Shown here: positions 52,175-61,243 of the stretch, one piece after another
Numbering within the stretch: the first letter of the stretch is position 1
How the letters are laid out: every line of letters starts with the position of its first letter
Assembly (NCBI GenBank): GCA_963816855.1
Contig: CAWFMA010000012.1
Coordinates: 1-64,000, forward strand
Length of the DNA stretch: 64,000 nucleotides
Source: DASTFP01 sp963816855
GTDB taxonomy: Bacteria > Verrucomicrobiota > Verrucomicrobiia > Chthoniobacterales > Terrimicrobiaceae
Reading direction: 5' to 3'
Program-made: the position numbers and the translations under genes
Notes under the pieces: generated by a model
The model's database searches: none
Seen by the model: only the letters and a program-made list of their open reading frames with translations
What the model was told of the DNA's origin: nothing

Positions 52175-53069
52175 TCTCTCGAAAGGTGAGTTCGGCGATT
52201 CCCGACTTGTCGAGCTCGCCGAGGCCCAAAGCCACCATTCGATCGTACTGCGCTTTGGTGGCGGTCGCCAGCGGAAGGACGAGACCTGCGGAACGGCCGA
52301 GGTCGAGTGCAATGCCGGAATCTTTCGCCGCATGGGCCGCGGAAAAGTAGCATGAATGCTCGCGGTTCTGCATATCCTCGCCGTCCGTTTCGAGAACGCG
52401 CGAATTTGCTCCGGTTTGAGAAAAGATCTCCCGGAGCATGGCGAGATCCAACCCGGTCGCCTCGCCGAGGGCGAGCCCTTCAGCGAGCCCGGCGGTATTG
52501 ATGTTCATCACCATGTTGACCAGCGCCTTGACCTTCGCCGCCTCTCCCGTGCCTCCGACATAGCGAAGCGCAGCGCTCATCTTGCGCAAGCAGGGTTCCA
52601 CTTTTTTGAAGACGGCTTTGTCGCCTCCGATCATGAGATAAAGAGTTCCCTGCCGGGCCTGGGTGATGCTTGAGGCCATGCATGCCTCCAGCGAATGGGC
52701 GCGCGCAGCGCGAGCGGCCTTCTCGACATCCAGATGACCCTGAGGCGAAATCGTGGCGCAATTGACGAAAATCTTTCCTGCCGCGTCCACTAGCAAGTGA
52801 TCGGGCTCGGCGTCCAATCCAAATATGGAACGCATCGAGGCGTCATCCGTTACCACGGTGACGATCACGTCGGAGAGGCCGGTAACCTCCGAAAGGCGCC
52901 CGCAGGCCCTCGCTCCGAGTTCAATTGCCAACTGCTCCGCTGCTTCGGCACGCACGTCATAGACCGCGCCAATCGCGTAACCTTGGTCTTTCAAGCGGCG
53001 GGCCATATTCGACCCCATGCGTCCCACGCCGACAAATCCGAGCGTGTTTTTGGAGGATTTTTCTTTCAT
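52143..53069 (-). CDS. NAD(P)-dependent beta-hydroxyacid dehydrogenase (3-hydroxyisobutyrate dehydrogenase family)
   Basis: A 308-residue enzyme. GFVGVGRMGSNMARRLKDQG (residues 12-31) is the Rossmann loop of the 6-phosphogluconate/3-hydroxyisobutyrate dehydrogenase superfamily. FVNCATISPQGHLDVEKAAR matches the substrate-binding DxSTxxP-like motif in a variant form, and VKALVNMVMNINTAGLAEGL supplies the catalytic Lys (K-x-x-N). It would oxidise a beta-hydroxyacid such as 3-hydroxyisobutyrate or tartronate semialdehyde's reduced form. It starts six bases after the stop of the upstream MBL gene, indicating an operon. Confidence 0.85.
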   Translation of the reverse strand: MKEKSSKNTLGFVGVGRMGSNMARRLKDQGYAIGAVYDVRAEAAEQLAIELGARACGRLSEVTGLSDVIVTVVTDDASMRSIFGLDAEPDHLLVDAAGKIFVNCATISPQGHLDVEKAARAARAHSLEACMASSITQARQGTLYLMIGGDKAVFKKVEPCLRKMSAALRYVGGTGEAAKVKALVNMVMNINTAGLAEGLALGEATGLDLAMLREIFSQTGANSRVLETDGEDMQNREHSCYFSAAHAAKDSGIALDLGRSAGLVLPLATATKAQYDRMVALGLGELDKSGIAELTFRERAKAHQPSPG

Positions 53070-53075
53070 CTCTTC

Positions 53076-53903
53076 TTATCCCAGTGCGAGTTCGGGAAAA
53101 AACGGGTTGACTGTCTTTTGTTCTCCCACCGTGGTGAGCGGCCCGTGGCCCGGGCAGAGGACGGTCTCGTCCGGAAGGGAAAAGATGTTTTCCCGGTTGG
53201 TCTTCAAGGCGTCTGCGTAGGAAACGCCTCCACCGCCCATCGAACCCGCGAAGAGAGCATCGCCCACGATCGCGACCGTTCGGGCCAGACCCCGCACGAC
53301 GTAGGTGACCCCACCCGGGGAATGCCCCCACGTTGAACGGGTCTCGATGGAAAGCGCGCCGACTTCGAACCTCTTGCCGACTGTAAACGAGCGGGCCCCG
53401 GCGATGGACTCCTTTTCGTTAATCCACGCTTCCGCGCCGGTCCGCTCTTTGAGCCGGTCCACTTCCAGAATGTGATCTCCGTGCGAATGAGTGAGCAAGA
53501 TGATCTCCACCTTTAGCTTGCGCTCATCGATCGCCTCCAGCATGCCATCGCAGTCCGCTCCAGTGTCGAACGCGGCCGCCTTCCGCGCCTTCGGGTCCCA
53601 CACCAGATACGAATTGACGGTCATATCTTCGAAGGGGGTATTGAATTGCGAGAGGCCCTCCATCAGCGGAACCTCCGCCGGGCGATATTCTGTCTTCCCG
53701 ATCGCCGCGACACGATCGGGGTGCAGGTCGAGAGCCGCGGCGAGAGCGCGAACCCCGGGCTCATCAAAGGAACCGCCGAGGATCTGGCTCGCGAGGGCCC
53801 GGGGCACGCCGGCTTTGGCCGAGAGAGCATCCAGGTCGAGCCCGAGCCCGCGCTTCGCTTTGGAAAGGATATCTGCGTAGTTGTCTTCGAGGGGGATTTT
53901 CAT
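53076..53903 (-). CDS. HTH-MBL fusion: XRE-like N-terminus and metallo-beta-lactamase (glyoxalase II-like) domain
   Basis: A 275-residue protein. Residues 8-68 resemble a Cro/CI-type helix-turn-helix (LDALSAKAGVPRALASQILG, then VRALAAALDLHPDRV). From about 85 a metallo-beta-lactamase fold follows with THSHGDH (138-144), a second metal region in TWGHSPGGVTYVV, the Asp in VAIVGDALFAGS and a final CPGHGPLTTVG. The MBL part resembles hydroxyacylglutathione hydrolases. Whether the first part still binds DNA is unclear. It starts 36 bp after the ABC transporter stop and leads directly into the dehydrogenase gene, so the two may detoxify or process one metabolite. Confidence 0.82.
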   Translation of the reverse strand: MKIPLEDNYADILSKAKRGLGLDLDALSAKAGVPRALASQILGGSFDEPGVRALAAALDLHPDRVAAIGKTEYRPAEVPLMEGLSQFNTPFEDMTVNSYLVWDPKARKAAAFDTGADCDGMLEAIDERKLKVEIILLTHSHGDHILEVDRLKERTGAEAWINEKESIAGARSFTVGKRFEVGALSIETRSTWGHSPGGVTYVVRGLARTVAIVGDALFAGSMGGGGVSYADALKTNRENIFSLPDETVLCPGHGPLTTVGEQKTVNPFFPELALG

Positions 53904-53939
53904 AGGAAGTGCGCACCCGAGCGAAGAACGCGCCTCGGC

Positions 53940-56900
53940 TCAGGCGAGGCGGTTTCGCATCTGATAGTTGAGAAGGATGTGAAGGATCGCGAACAGGCCC
54001 AGCGTGGAGAACACGAGAACTCCCGAGTTGAACCAGAGCAAGCCGACACGAAATCCAAAGTAGGTTTTCGTCGGACCGAAGAAAACGTTGAGCGTGCGGT
54101 GCCCGGAGAGATCGTTACGGTAATCGCTTTGCTCCATTTCCGCCTTCGACACAAGGTCGGTAACCTTCTGGTTCACGAAGAGCTGCTCGGCAGTCACTCC
54201 CCGTTCCCTGGAGCGAAATTTCTGGCGATCGAATCGTCCGCCTTTGATCACGGCATCGATATCCCCGAAACTCTTCTCGAGGGCTTGGGGAGATCTTGCC
54301 TGAAGACCGGAAAGAACGGCCAACAGGTCTTTCAGGTCCTCGAGCCGTTCCTCCTGAGCGGGCGAGGGGTTGGCGATCGCCGCAAGATCGTCGATCTGCC
54401 GCTGGATGTTCTCTTGGCGCCTGGTGAGGGGATTGAGCTTCGCCTGCGCGAAGACGAGCGCCTCGTAAGACCAGCGCATCGGCATCAACGCGCAGATGAA
54501 CGGCACTTTCAGATCGCTCCGCGGCTCCATCGAACTTCCCGGGTGCCGCGCGGCCCACTGCCGGATGGAATACACGAAATCGAGATCGCGATTCATGTCC
54601 TCGTACTTGATCAGCGCGCCAGCCAGAATGATTTGGGGAATGAGAACGACCGGAATAGCCAGAACGGCGGTCTTGCTCTCGTTCACCAGCGCGGAAATGA
54701 CCAAACCGATCGCCACTCCGCTCATCGTCGTGAGGAACATCGCGAGAAACACAATCCAGAAGATGCCCCTCACCGAGAGAAGGGCGTTTCCCACCAGGGT
54801 AAAGAGAATGCATTGAATAACCGCAAAGGCAGCCAGGGTGATGGCCTTGGCGAGCACGTAGTAGCCGAGGCGGACGTTCAAGTTTCGTTCTCGCAGGAGG
54901 ACCGGCCGGTCCCTGGTGATATCATCGACACTGTTCGTGAGGCCGAGAAACATTGCGACAACGAGGGAAAGGAAAAGGTAGACCGGAATATGAAACGCCG
55001 ACGCGAAGTCGTAGTGTTCGCTCTCCGAATGCCGAAGCACAAACCCGATGAGAAGGGCCAGGGTCGGGGCGGCGAGCAAGGTGATGAGAAGGTTCGCGTT
55101 GTTGCGCAACTTGCTGAAGAATGCACGCCTGAAGAGCACGCCAAATTGGTTCCACTCCTCGCGCCAGCGCAACGGTTCCCGGCGTTTGGCGCTGGCCGGC
55201 AGCGGCGGCGGCGCTTCGCGGGGAGCCGTCGGCGACTGCACGTCCTTCATGAGGCGAAACGCCTCATATTTGTCCCGCCAATAGTCGGGCGAGTACCTCC
55301 GCGCCGGAACGAGCTGGCCGCGGTTGTTTTCTTCGAGGATGATGTCGCCGGAAAGGTCCCGCAGCGGCGTTTCGAGCACGTCGAAGATAAATTCCGGGCG
55401 CGTGGTGCCGCACGCCTCACACGCGCCCAAGTCGGCACCGTAGTGCTGTTGGTGCTCGGCAGCGGCGAAGTACTTGAGCATCTCCTGCGGCGTGCCGAAG
55501 AAAACGAGCTTGCCGCCGCGGTCCAGGAGCACCGCCTTGTGAAACGTCTGGAAGATCTTCGAGGTCGGCTGGTGAATGGTCACCAGCACGATCTTGTTGT
55601 GAGACATTCCCCGGATGATCTCGATGACGTGCTCCGAATCTTTGGAAGAAAGCCCGCTCGTCGGCTCGTCGAAGAGATAAACGTCGGCGGTGCTGATCAT
55701 ATCCAGGCCGATATTCAGTCGCTTCCGCTCACCGCCCGAAAGGATCTTCTTGTGCGCTTCTCCCACCACGTAGCCGCGCCGTTCGTTGAGGCCCAGTTCG
55801 GCGAGCTTTCCGTCGATGCGGCGAAGACGCTCGCGGCCCGAGAGATGCGGCGCCCGGAGAGCTGCGGCAAAGTCGAGATTTTCCTCGATGGTCAGGTGTT
55901 CATCGAACGCGTCGTGCTGCGGGATATAGGTGACATATTTGCGCAGGGTGTCGCGATTGGCGTACAGCGAGCGGCCATTGAAAAGCACGTCCCCCTGGGC
56001 GGGTTGGAGTTGGCCCGAGATCGCCCGCATGAGCGTGCTCTTCCCGCTGCCGCTCGCGCCCATGACGCAAACCATCTCGCCGCGTTGCACGGAAAATGAG
56101 ATCCCGTCGATCGCCACCTGCTTGTTGCGGAACCGGCAGACGAGATCGTGCACCTCCAGGGAGCGAATGATGTTCCGCTCCTCTTCCAGGATTCGCTCTG
56201 AAAAATTGCACCGCAGCACCTGGCCGGCATCAATGCGAATCGTATCGCCGTCGGCCAGCGGCGCGAAATTTCGGACGGGCACCCCGCGCACGAGAATCGG
56301 GCGATCCGTCTGAAGCACTTCGACGCGGCCTTCCTTGCGCTCGTAGTCGCAGTAGATCTTCAGCAGCACCTCGCCGCCGCTCCCCGGCGAGAGAAGAATG
56401 TCATCCTCCTCGAGGAGGCCCGGATTGTTGGAGACGAGGTATTCGCTTTTGGAAGCCTTAAGCTGAAACCGCCCCCCAAACTGTCGCGCCCGGCGGCGAA
56501 GATCTCCCAGATCCAGCTCGCTGTCGTTGTGAAAGACAATGTTGTCTTCCAGCGTGGCCTCGACGGTCTTCCCCTCGCTGAGCCGGACCCCTTTGAGGAC
56601 CGCATCCACGTCTTTCAAGGCGGTTACCCGAACCCGCAACCCGAAAGTCACTTCGAGACAGGAATCCCGGGAGCGGTTCTTTTCCAAACGCACTTCGTCC
56701 TCTTCGTTGACGGTGACAAAGATCTGAGGAAGGGAGACGTTCTTTCGCGCGTTGAAGTAGAAGACCAATTCCTGGTGCGTGAGCACCTGGTCGTCGATCA
56801 GGATTCGCTGTCCGGTGAAAATGCGGCACAAATCTCCATTCTTCAAGACCCGGCCCTGCACGATCAGGTTTCGGCCGGTAAGGTTTTTGACGATCACCAG

Positions 56901-57545
56901 GTCCTTGTATCGATAGGCGAGGATGCGCTCGCCCTCGCGTAAGCCCGGGAGCAGCACGTCGCAATGCTCCTGGGGTCCGAAGCTGACCACTTCGAGGGGC
57001 GAAGTGCCCTGGTGATAAATCCCAACATCATTCTGATCGTTGGCATTGAGCTGATAGACAATATCGATGGCCTGCGCCGCCATCCCGAGCTGGGACATGA
57101 AGGAGTAATAGGCGATCACCTGTTCCTGCTTCAGCCCCGCCTTCGAGATCAGGTCATAAAGCTGCACTCCCAAAAGGATTTTCCTCTCGTCGTTGAGATT
57201 GGCGGACAATTGCTGCGCAATCGCGTTGAGGTCCTGGTGTTCGTGCAGCGCTTCCCGAAAAAGCTTTCTCAATTCGGAATAGACGGTGTCCGGATAGTCG
57301 TATCGCAGGAAGCCCAGGCTCGAATCGATCTCCTCCTCCAGCAGTTCACCCTCCACCCGCGCAAAGGCCGCGAAGACCTTGATGAGGGTGGGCAGCAAAT
57401 TTGGGCTTTCCGCCACGGTGCGCGGCTTGCGCATCAACCGCCGGACCATTCGGCGGCCGGTCGCGCGCGCTCTTGAGGCGAGAAGGAAAAGCCCCTCGAG
57501 CCGTCGCTGAGCGCGGCCGGTCGGTTGCTGAGCGACAACTGGCAT
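53940..57545 (-). CDS. TerB-like / FHA-like / ABCG-type ATP-binding and permease fusion
   Basis: A 1201-residue single-chain half-transporter. Residues about 48-165 resemble a TerB/DjlA-N helical domain (TLIKVFAAFARVEGELLEEE; ISKAGLKQEQVIAYYSFMSQ). About 170-460 contains beta-rich, FHA-like repeats with glycine-led turns (IVKNLTGRNLIVQGRVLKNG; RPILVRGVPVRNFAPLADGD). The ABC domain has Walker A MGASGSGKST (496-503), LSGGERKRLNIGLD and Walker B DVYLFDEPTSGLSS. The end is an ABCG/white-type membrane domain with six segments (from about 790). Substrate unknown. First gene of a minus-strand run, divergent from DAHP synthase. Confidence 0.85.
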   Translation of the reverse strand: MPVVAQQPTGRAQRRLEGLFLLASRARATGRRMVRRLMRKPRTVAESPNLLPTLIKVFAAFARVEGELLEEEIDSSLGFLRYDYPDTVYSELRKLFREALHEHQDLNAIAQQLSANLNDERKILLGVQLYDLISKAGLKQEQVIAYYSFMSQLGMAAQAIDIVYQLNANDQNDVGIYHQGTSPLEVVSFGPQEHCDVLLPGLREGERILAYRYKDLVIVKNLTGRNLIVQGRVLKNGDLCRIFTGQRILIDDQVLTHQELVFYFNARKNVSLPQIFVTVNEEDEVRLEKNRSRDSCLEVTFGLRVRVTALKDVDAVLKGVRLSEGKTVEATLEDNIVFHNDSELDLGDLRRRARQFGGRFQLKASKSEYLVSNNPGLLEEDDILLSPGSGGEVLLKIYCDYERKEGRVEVLQTDRPILVRGVPVRNFAPLADGDTIRIDAGQVLRCNFSERILEEERNIIRSLEVHDLVCRFRNKQVAIDGISFSVQRGEMVCVMGASGSGKSTLMRAISGQLQPAQGDVLFNGRSLYANRDTLRKYVTYIPQHDAFDEHLTIEENLDFAAALRAPHLSGRERLRRIDGKLAELGLNERRGYVVGEAHKKILSGGERKRLNIGLDMISTADVYLFDEPTSGLSSKDSEHVIEIIRGMSHNKIVLVTIHQPTSKIFQTFHKAVLLDRGGKLVFFGTPQEMLKYFAAAEHQQHYGADLGACEACGTTRPEFIFDVLETPLRDLSGDIILEENNRGQLVPARRYSPDYWRDKYEAFRLMKDVQSPTAPREAPPPLPASAKRREPLRWREEWNQFGVLFRRAFFSKLRNNANLLITLLAAPTLALLIGFVLRHSESEHYDFASAFHIPVYLFLSLVVAMFLGLTNSVDDITRDRPVLLRERNLNVRLGYYVLAKAITLAAFAVIQCILFTLVGNALLSVRGIFWIVFLAMFLTTMSGVAIGLVISALVNESKTAVLAIPVVLIPQIILAGALIKYEDMNRDLDFVYSIRQWAARHPGSSMEPRSDLKVPFICALMPMRWSYEALVFAQAKLNPLTRRQENIQRQIDDLAAIANPSPAQEERLEDLKDLLAVLSGLQARSPQALEKSFGDIDAVIKGGRFDRQKFRSRERGVTAEQLFVNQKVTDLVSKAEMEQSDYRNDLSGHRTLNVFFGPTKTYFGFRVGLLWFNSGVLVFSTLGLFAILHILLNYQMRNRLA

Positions 57546-57631
57546 TCTGACAGGCTATCTCCCCACCACGGACTTTTCAACGCCGGGTTGCAAGTGAACG
57601 CGATTTGCGGATAGTCTCCCCCTTTACCTTT

Positions 57632-58702
57632 ATGACCGAACACGCACTAGAAGCGCGAACCGCCCCCGGCGCCGCCGGACCGGTGGAAGACCTTCGCGTT
57701 CGCGGGGTTACCAGGTTGATAACCCCTTCCCAGATCAAGGAACAGTTGCCGGCGAGCGGCCTGCAGACGGAAACCGTCCTCCGGGGACGCCAGGAAGCGC
57801 GGGCCATCCTTCGCGGCGACGACGAGCGGCTCCTGGTCGTTGTCGGCCCCTGTTCGATCCACGATCCCGGGGCCGCGTTCGACTATGCCCGCCGGTTGGC
57901 CGCCTTGAGCAGCAAAGTTGCCGATCGCTGCCTCATCGTCATGCGCGTGTATTTCGAGAAGCCCCGCACCACGATCGGCTGGAAAGGGCTGATCAACGAT
58001 CCGTTCATGAACGACTCTTGCGACATGGCCTATGGCCTGGCGTTGGCGCGAAAGATTCTGCTCGAAATTGCCGAGCTGGGCCTGCCCGCCGGAACCGAAT
58101 TCCTTGACCCGATCGTTCCGCAGTATATCGCGGATCTGATCACCTGGTCGGCAATCGGCGCGCGCACCACCGAGTCGCAGACCCATCGCGAAATGGCGAG
58201 CGGACTGTCTATGCCGGTGGGTTTCAAGAACGGGACCGATGGCAGCGTGCAAACCGCCATCGACGCGATGAAAAGCTCGAGGACCCCGCACAGTTTCCTG
58301 GGGATCGATCAGGATGGCTCAACGAGCATCATCAAGACCACCGGGAATCCCGACAGCCACATCGTTTTGCGTGGAGGCCGCGACGGGGCCAACTACGAGC
58401 CGCAATGTGTCGCCGCCGTTTGCGAGACTCTCAGGAAGAGCGGCCTTCCCCAGGCGGTTATGGTCGATTGCAGCCATGCCAACTCCGGCAAGGATCCCGG
58501 CCGGCAACCCAGGGTTTGGGAAAACGTCATGTCGCAACGCGCGGCGGGACGGCGCGAAATCATTGGAGCCATGCTCGAAAGCAACATCCACTTCGGCGGG
58601 CAATCGCTGAATAGCGACCCGTCCGGCCTCAAATACGGCGTCTCAATCACCGACGCCTGCATGAATTGGGAAATGACCGAAGAGCTGCTGGACCGGCTTT
58701 GA
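57632..58702 (+). CDS. aroF: 3-deoxy-7-phosphoheptulonate (DAHP) synthase
   Basis: A 356-residue type I-alpha DAHP synthase. Conserved segments are LLVVVGPCSIHDPGAAFDYA, VMRVYFEKPRTTIGWKGLIN with the PEP-binding KPRTxxGWKG motif, PAGTEFLDPIVPQYIADLIT, GARTTESQTHREMASGLSMP, GFKNGTDGSVQTAIDAM and VDCSHANSGKDP with a metal-binding Cys/His. It condenses PEP with erythrose-4-phosphate to start the shikimate pathway and is usually feedback-inhibited by an aromatic amino acid; the isozyme type cannot be told by eye, so the symbol is provisional. ATG 57632 follows the divergent ABC gene by 86 bp. Confidence 0.93.
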   Translation: MTEHALEARTAPGAAGPVEDLRVRGVTRLITPSQIKEQLPASGLQTETVLRGRQEARAILRGDDERLLVVVGPCSIHDPGAAFDYARRLAALSSKVADRCLIVMRVYFEKPRTTIGWKGLINDPFMNDSCDMAYGLALARKILLEIAELGLPAGTEFLDPIVPQYIADLITWSAIGARTTESQTHREMASGLSMPVGFKNGTDGSVQTAIDAMKSSRTPHSFLGIDQDGSTSIIKTTGNPDSHIVLRGGRDGANYEPQCVAAVCETLRKSGLPQAVMVDCSHANSGKDPGRQPRVWENVMSQRAAGRREIIGAMLESNIHFGGQSLNSDPSGLKYGVSITDACMNWEMTEELLDRL

Positions 58703-58759
58703 GGTTGGAACGCCGAAAAAACCTGTCCATCGCCAGAAAAGCGCCTCTCACTCGGAAAT

Positions 58760-59362
58760 GTGATCACCGTTGCTGAGGCGCCTTTCGCGGCCATCGATTT
58801 TGAGAGCGCCGGCCTTCGCCCCGGCGGCACTGAAGTTCCCGTGCAACTTGGGATCGCGCTGATGCGGAATTCGGTCATCTCGGATTCGTTCACCAGCTTC
58901 TTGTTTAGCGAGGAGCCCATCACCTGGGCCGCGCAGAAAATTCATGGCATCCGATCCGGCGACCTTGCGGGCGCGCCCCGATTGCTGGATCTATGGCCGA
59001 GAGTGCGGGCGTTGCTCGACGGTCGCTGGCTCGTGGCGCACGGCTCATCCACTGAAAGGCGCTTTCTGCGGGCGTTTCCCTTCCACGGGTTTGGTCCCTG
59101 GATCGATACGTTGAAACTGTCCCGCGCGGTGTGGCCCGGCGGAGAATCGTTCGCCCTGGGCGACCTCATCCGGAAGCTCGGATTGGAAAGCGAGCTTGGG
59201 GAGGCGCTTCCCGGCTTCCGCTGGCACGACGCGCTCTCGGATGCGACAGCTTCGCTTGTTCTTCTGCGGCGCGTTATCGCGGAAACCGGGGTGGAGGCGC
59301 GTCCGGCGGAGACTCTGCTGCGGCCGAACGATGCCCACTATCACCGGCTGCGGGCCAGATAA
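58760..59362 (+). CDS. DnaQ-like DEDDh 3'-5' exonuclease
   Basis: A 200-residue exonuclease. Exo I is AAIDFESAGLRPGGTEVPVQ (Asp and Glu), Exo II lies around LVAHGSSTERRFL with IDTLKLSRAVWP, and Exo III is WHDALSDATASLVLLRRV, giving the H-x-x-x-x-D of DEDDh nucleases. It would remove nucleotides from 3' ends of DNA or RNA using two metal ions. It is not fused to a polymerase. Its last 89 bases overlap the convergent 5-formyl-THF cyclo-ligase gene. The start ATC/GTG region at 58760 is the first good initiation point; a downstream start is possible. Confidence 0.85.
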   Translation: MITVAEAPFAAIDFESAGLRPGGTEVPVQLGIALMRNSVISDSFTSFLFSEEPITWAAQKIHGIRSGDLAGAPRLLDLWPRVRALLDGRWLVAHGSSTERRFLRAFPFHGFGPWIDTLKLSRAVWPGGESFALGDLIRKLGLESELGEALPGFRWHDALSDATASLVLLRRVIAETGVEARPAETLLRPNDAHYHRLRAR

Positions 59363-59903
59363 AGCCGTCCTCGGTCAGAATCGCATTCACTCGGACATCG
59401 TGCGGTTCCATGGGCACGTTTCCCACCAGTTGGCATTTGAAACAGATACCCAGCGTTTTCGCTTCCGCGTGGCTTTCGATCCATCGGTCGTAATAGCCCT
59501 TTCCGCGTCCGAGCCGCGCTCCTGTCAAGTCGAAGGCCATGCCCGGCACGACTACGAGATCAGGCGCCGGCGCTTCCTTCCCGCCAAGAGGTTCGTGCGT
59601 GCCGAAAGACCCGACCACGAATTCCGACTCCGAATGAAACCGAAGCATCCCGGTTTCCAGCGCTTTGGGAAAGGCGATCAATTTCTCCGCCGGCGGATCA
59701 TCGCCAAGCCAATCCGGCTCGCCGGAAAGGGCTACGAAACCAAAAACGACGCGCGCGCTCTTCCAAGCTTCCCAGTCTCGCAAATGTTGACGGATTTTTT
59801 TTGACGCGGCGTCCTTCTCCACGAAACGCCGGATCTCTGCTTGCATTTTCACGCGCAACGTTTGCTTTTCGTTCGAAATCATTACAGAATCACGGGAAGT
59901 CAT
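59274..59903 (-). CDS. 5-formyltetrahydrofolate cyclo-ligase
   Basis: A 209-residue member of the 5-FCL family. Diagnostic segments are KQTLRVKMQAEIRRFVE near the start, VVFGFVALSGEPDWLG, DLVVVPGMAFDLTGARLGRG and the ATP-binding GRGKGYYDRWIESH. It converts 5-formyl-THF to 5,10-methenyl-THF with ATP and so recovers folate. The family usually ends near VRVNAILTEDGFIWPA. About 25 further residues here are encoded opposite the exonuclease gene end and look like an extension. It diverges from the next MBL gene with start codons overlapping by two bases. Confidence 0.88.
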   Translation of the reverse strand: MTSRDSVMISNEKQTLRVKMQAEIRRFVEKDAASKKIRQHLRDWEAWKSARVVFGFVALSGEPDWLGDDPPAEKLIAFPKALETGMLRFHSESEFVVGSFGTHEPLGGKEAPAPDLVVVPGMAFDLTGARLGRGKGYYDRWIESHAEAKTLGICFKCQLVGNVPMEPHDVRVNAILTEDGFIWPAAGDSGHRSAAAESPPDAPPPRFPR

Positions 59904-60822
59904 GGTGCGCCCGCTGCTAACGAGAAGAAAGCGCGCAAAGCCGCAAAATCACGTTGACATGCGTCTGGGCGATGGATGGCACAAGCGCAATTTTCTGTCG
60001 GAGGTGGTCATACCCTCCCTTTTTACAAAGCGCCATGGTCGCATGGCCAAGCCGGTGTTTCCGGAACTTCCCCCGGGGAAGTTTGCCATCACCTGGATCG
60101 GTCACGCCTCCTTTCTCATCCAGACGCCGGAGCATAGTGTTTTAATCGACCCGAATTGGGCGAAGTGGCTCAAGGTCATCAAGCGGATCAAGCATCCGGG
60201 CATCCAGCTCAACGATCTTCCGGCCATCGATCTGGTGCTGGTCACCCATGCTCATTTTGACCACTTGGATCGGCGCACCCTGCGGGCCATCGCCAGGGAC
60301 CAGCCGATCGCGGTTCCCGAGCACGTTGGGAATCTTGTGCACGACCTGGGCTTCAATAGGGTTCACGAAATGCGTCACTGGCAAAGTTTCGAGCACGGGA
60401 CGCTGAAGATCACGCTCACGCCGGCCCGGCATTGGGGGGCTCGAATTCTTCACGACAGTCACCGCGGATTCGGAGGGTTTCTCATCGAATACGCGGGCCG
60501 GACGATTTTCCATTGTGGCGATACCGCTTACTTCGAGGGTTTTAAGGAAATCGGCTTGCGCGCGGATATTGAAATTGCGCTCTTGCCAATCGGCGCCTAC
60601 GAGGCGCCAACGAAACGGGATGTTCATATGAATCCGGAACAGGCCCTGCAGGCGTTCCGGGAACTTCGCGCCAAGACGATGATTCCCATGCACTTTGGAA
60701 CCTTCCGGCTGAGCTATGAACCGCTGAACGAACCGCCGCGGCGCCTGCTGGAAAAGGCCCTCGAGCTTCAACTCCTGGACAAGATCCGTCTCCTCAACGA
60801 GGGAGAGCCCACGGTCTTCTAG
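59902..60822 (+). CDS. MBL-fold hydrolase, NAPE-PLD/UlaG-like
   Basis: A 306-residue metallo-beta-lactamase-fold protein. FAITWIGHASFLIQTPEHSV, DLVLVTHAHFDHLDRRTLRA (HxHxDH), the histidine in TLTPARHWGARILHDSHRGF, IFHCGDTAYFEGF and MHFGTFRLSYEPLNEP define the branch that includes N-acylphosphatidylethanolamine phospholipase D and UlaG-like lactonases. Bacterial homologues are often called 'MBL fold metallo-hydrolase' without a known substrate. The first ATG (59902) overlaps the divergent cyclo-ligase start; ATG 59959 is a credible alternative that would leave room for a promoter. Confidence 0.88.
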   Translation: MVRPLLTRRKRAKPQNHVDMRLGDGWHKRNFLSEVVIPSLFTKRHGRMAKPVFPELPPGKFAITWIGHASFLIQTPEHSVLIDPNWAKWLKVIKRIKHPGIQLNDLPAIDLVLVTHAHFDHLDRRTLRAIARDQPIAVPEHVGNLVHDLGFNRVHEMRHWQSFEHGTLKITLTPARHWGARILHDSHRGFGGFLIEYAGRTIFHCGDTAYFEGFKEIGLRADIEIALLPIGAYEAPTKRDVHMNPEQALQAFRELRAKTMIPMHFGTFRLSYEPLNEPPRRLLEKALELQLLDKIRLLNEGEPTVF

Positions 60823-60925
60823 GAAGCAATCGGACACGACGGGCCGCGCCAGAAAGCGGACCAAACCACGATACCTTCCTTTTTTGGCTTGATCTCTCAA
60901 CGAGCTTCTAGATAGGCTGAGCGGT

Positions 60926-61180
60926 ATGGGATTCCTCTCCTGGATTTTTCTGGGCCTGATTGCGGGCGCTCTCGCAAAATTCATTATGCCGGGAAGAGAT
61001 CCCGGCGGTTTTCTCATAACCATCGTCATTGGCATTGTCGGGGGAATTCTCGGCGGCTTTCTGGGCAGCCTGATCGGTCTTGGGAAGGTAGAATCCTTCG
61101 ACCTTGGCGGCATTTTCATTGCGACGATCGGGGCGATTATCCTGTTGATCGTCTACCGGCTCGTTAAGAAGAATACCTAA
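60926..61180 (+). CDS. GlsB/YeaQ/YmgE-family small membrane protein
   Basis: An 84-residue membrane protein with three hydrophobic segments: WIFLGLIAGALAKFIMPG, ITIVIGIVGGILGGFLGSLI and GIFIATIGAIILLIVYRLV. The MPGRDPGG turn and the glycine-rich second helix are typical of the transglycosylase-associated (YeaQ/YmgE/GlsB) family, small stress-induced inner-membrane proteins of unclear mechanism. It is complete and stands alone between an MBL hydrolase and a DUF3597 gene on the same strand. Confidence 0.9.
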   Translation: MGFLSWIFLGLIAGALAKFIMPGRDPGGFLITIVIGIVGGILGGFLGSLIGLGKVESFDLGGIFIATIGAIILLIVYRLVKKNT

Positions 61181-61243
61181 GTTTGGACAGCGCGGCGCGT
61201 CGCGCCGTCCTCCCCTCACCAAGAAAGTCAACCAAAGGATCGT

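Noticed and set aside
53646..56099. Plus-strand ORF of 817 codons
   Set aside because: It lies wholly antisense to the ABC transporter and HTH-MBL genes, has charged low-complexity composition and no domain; open antisense frames are common at this G+C content.
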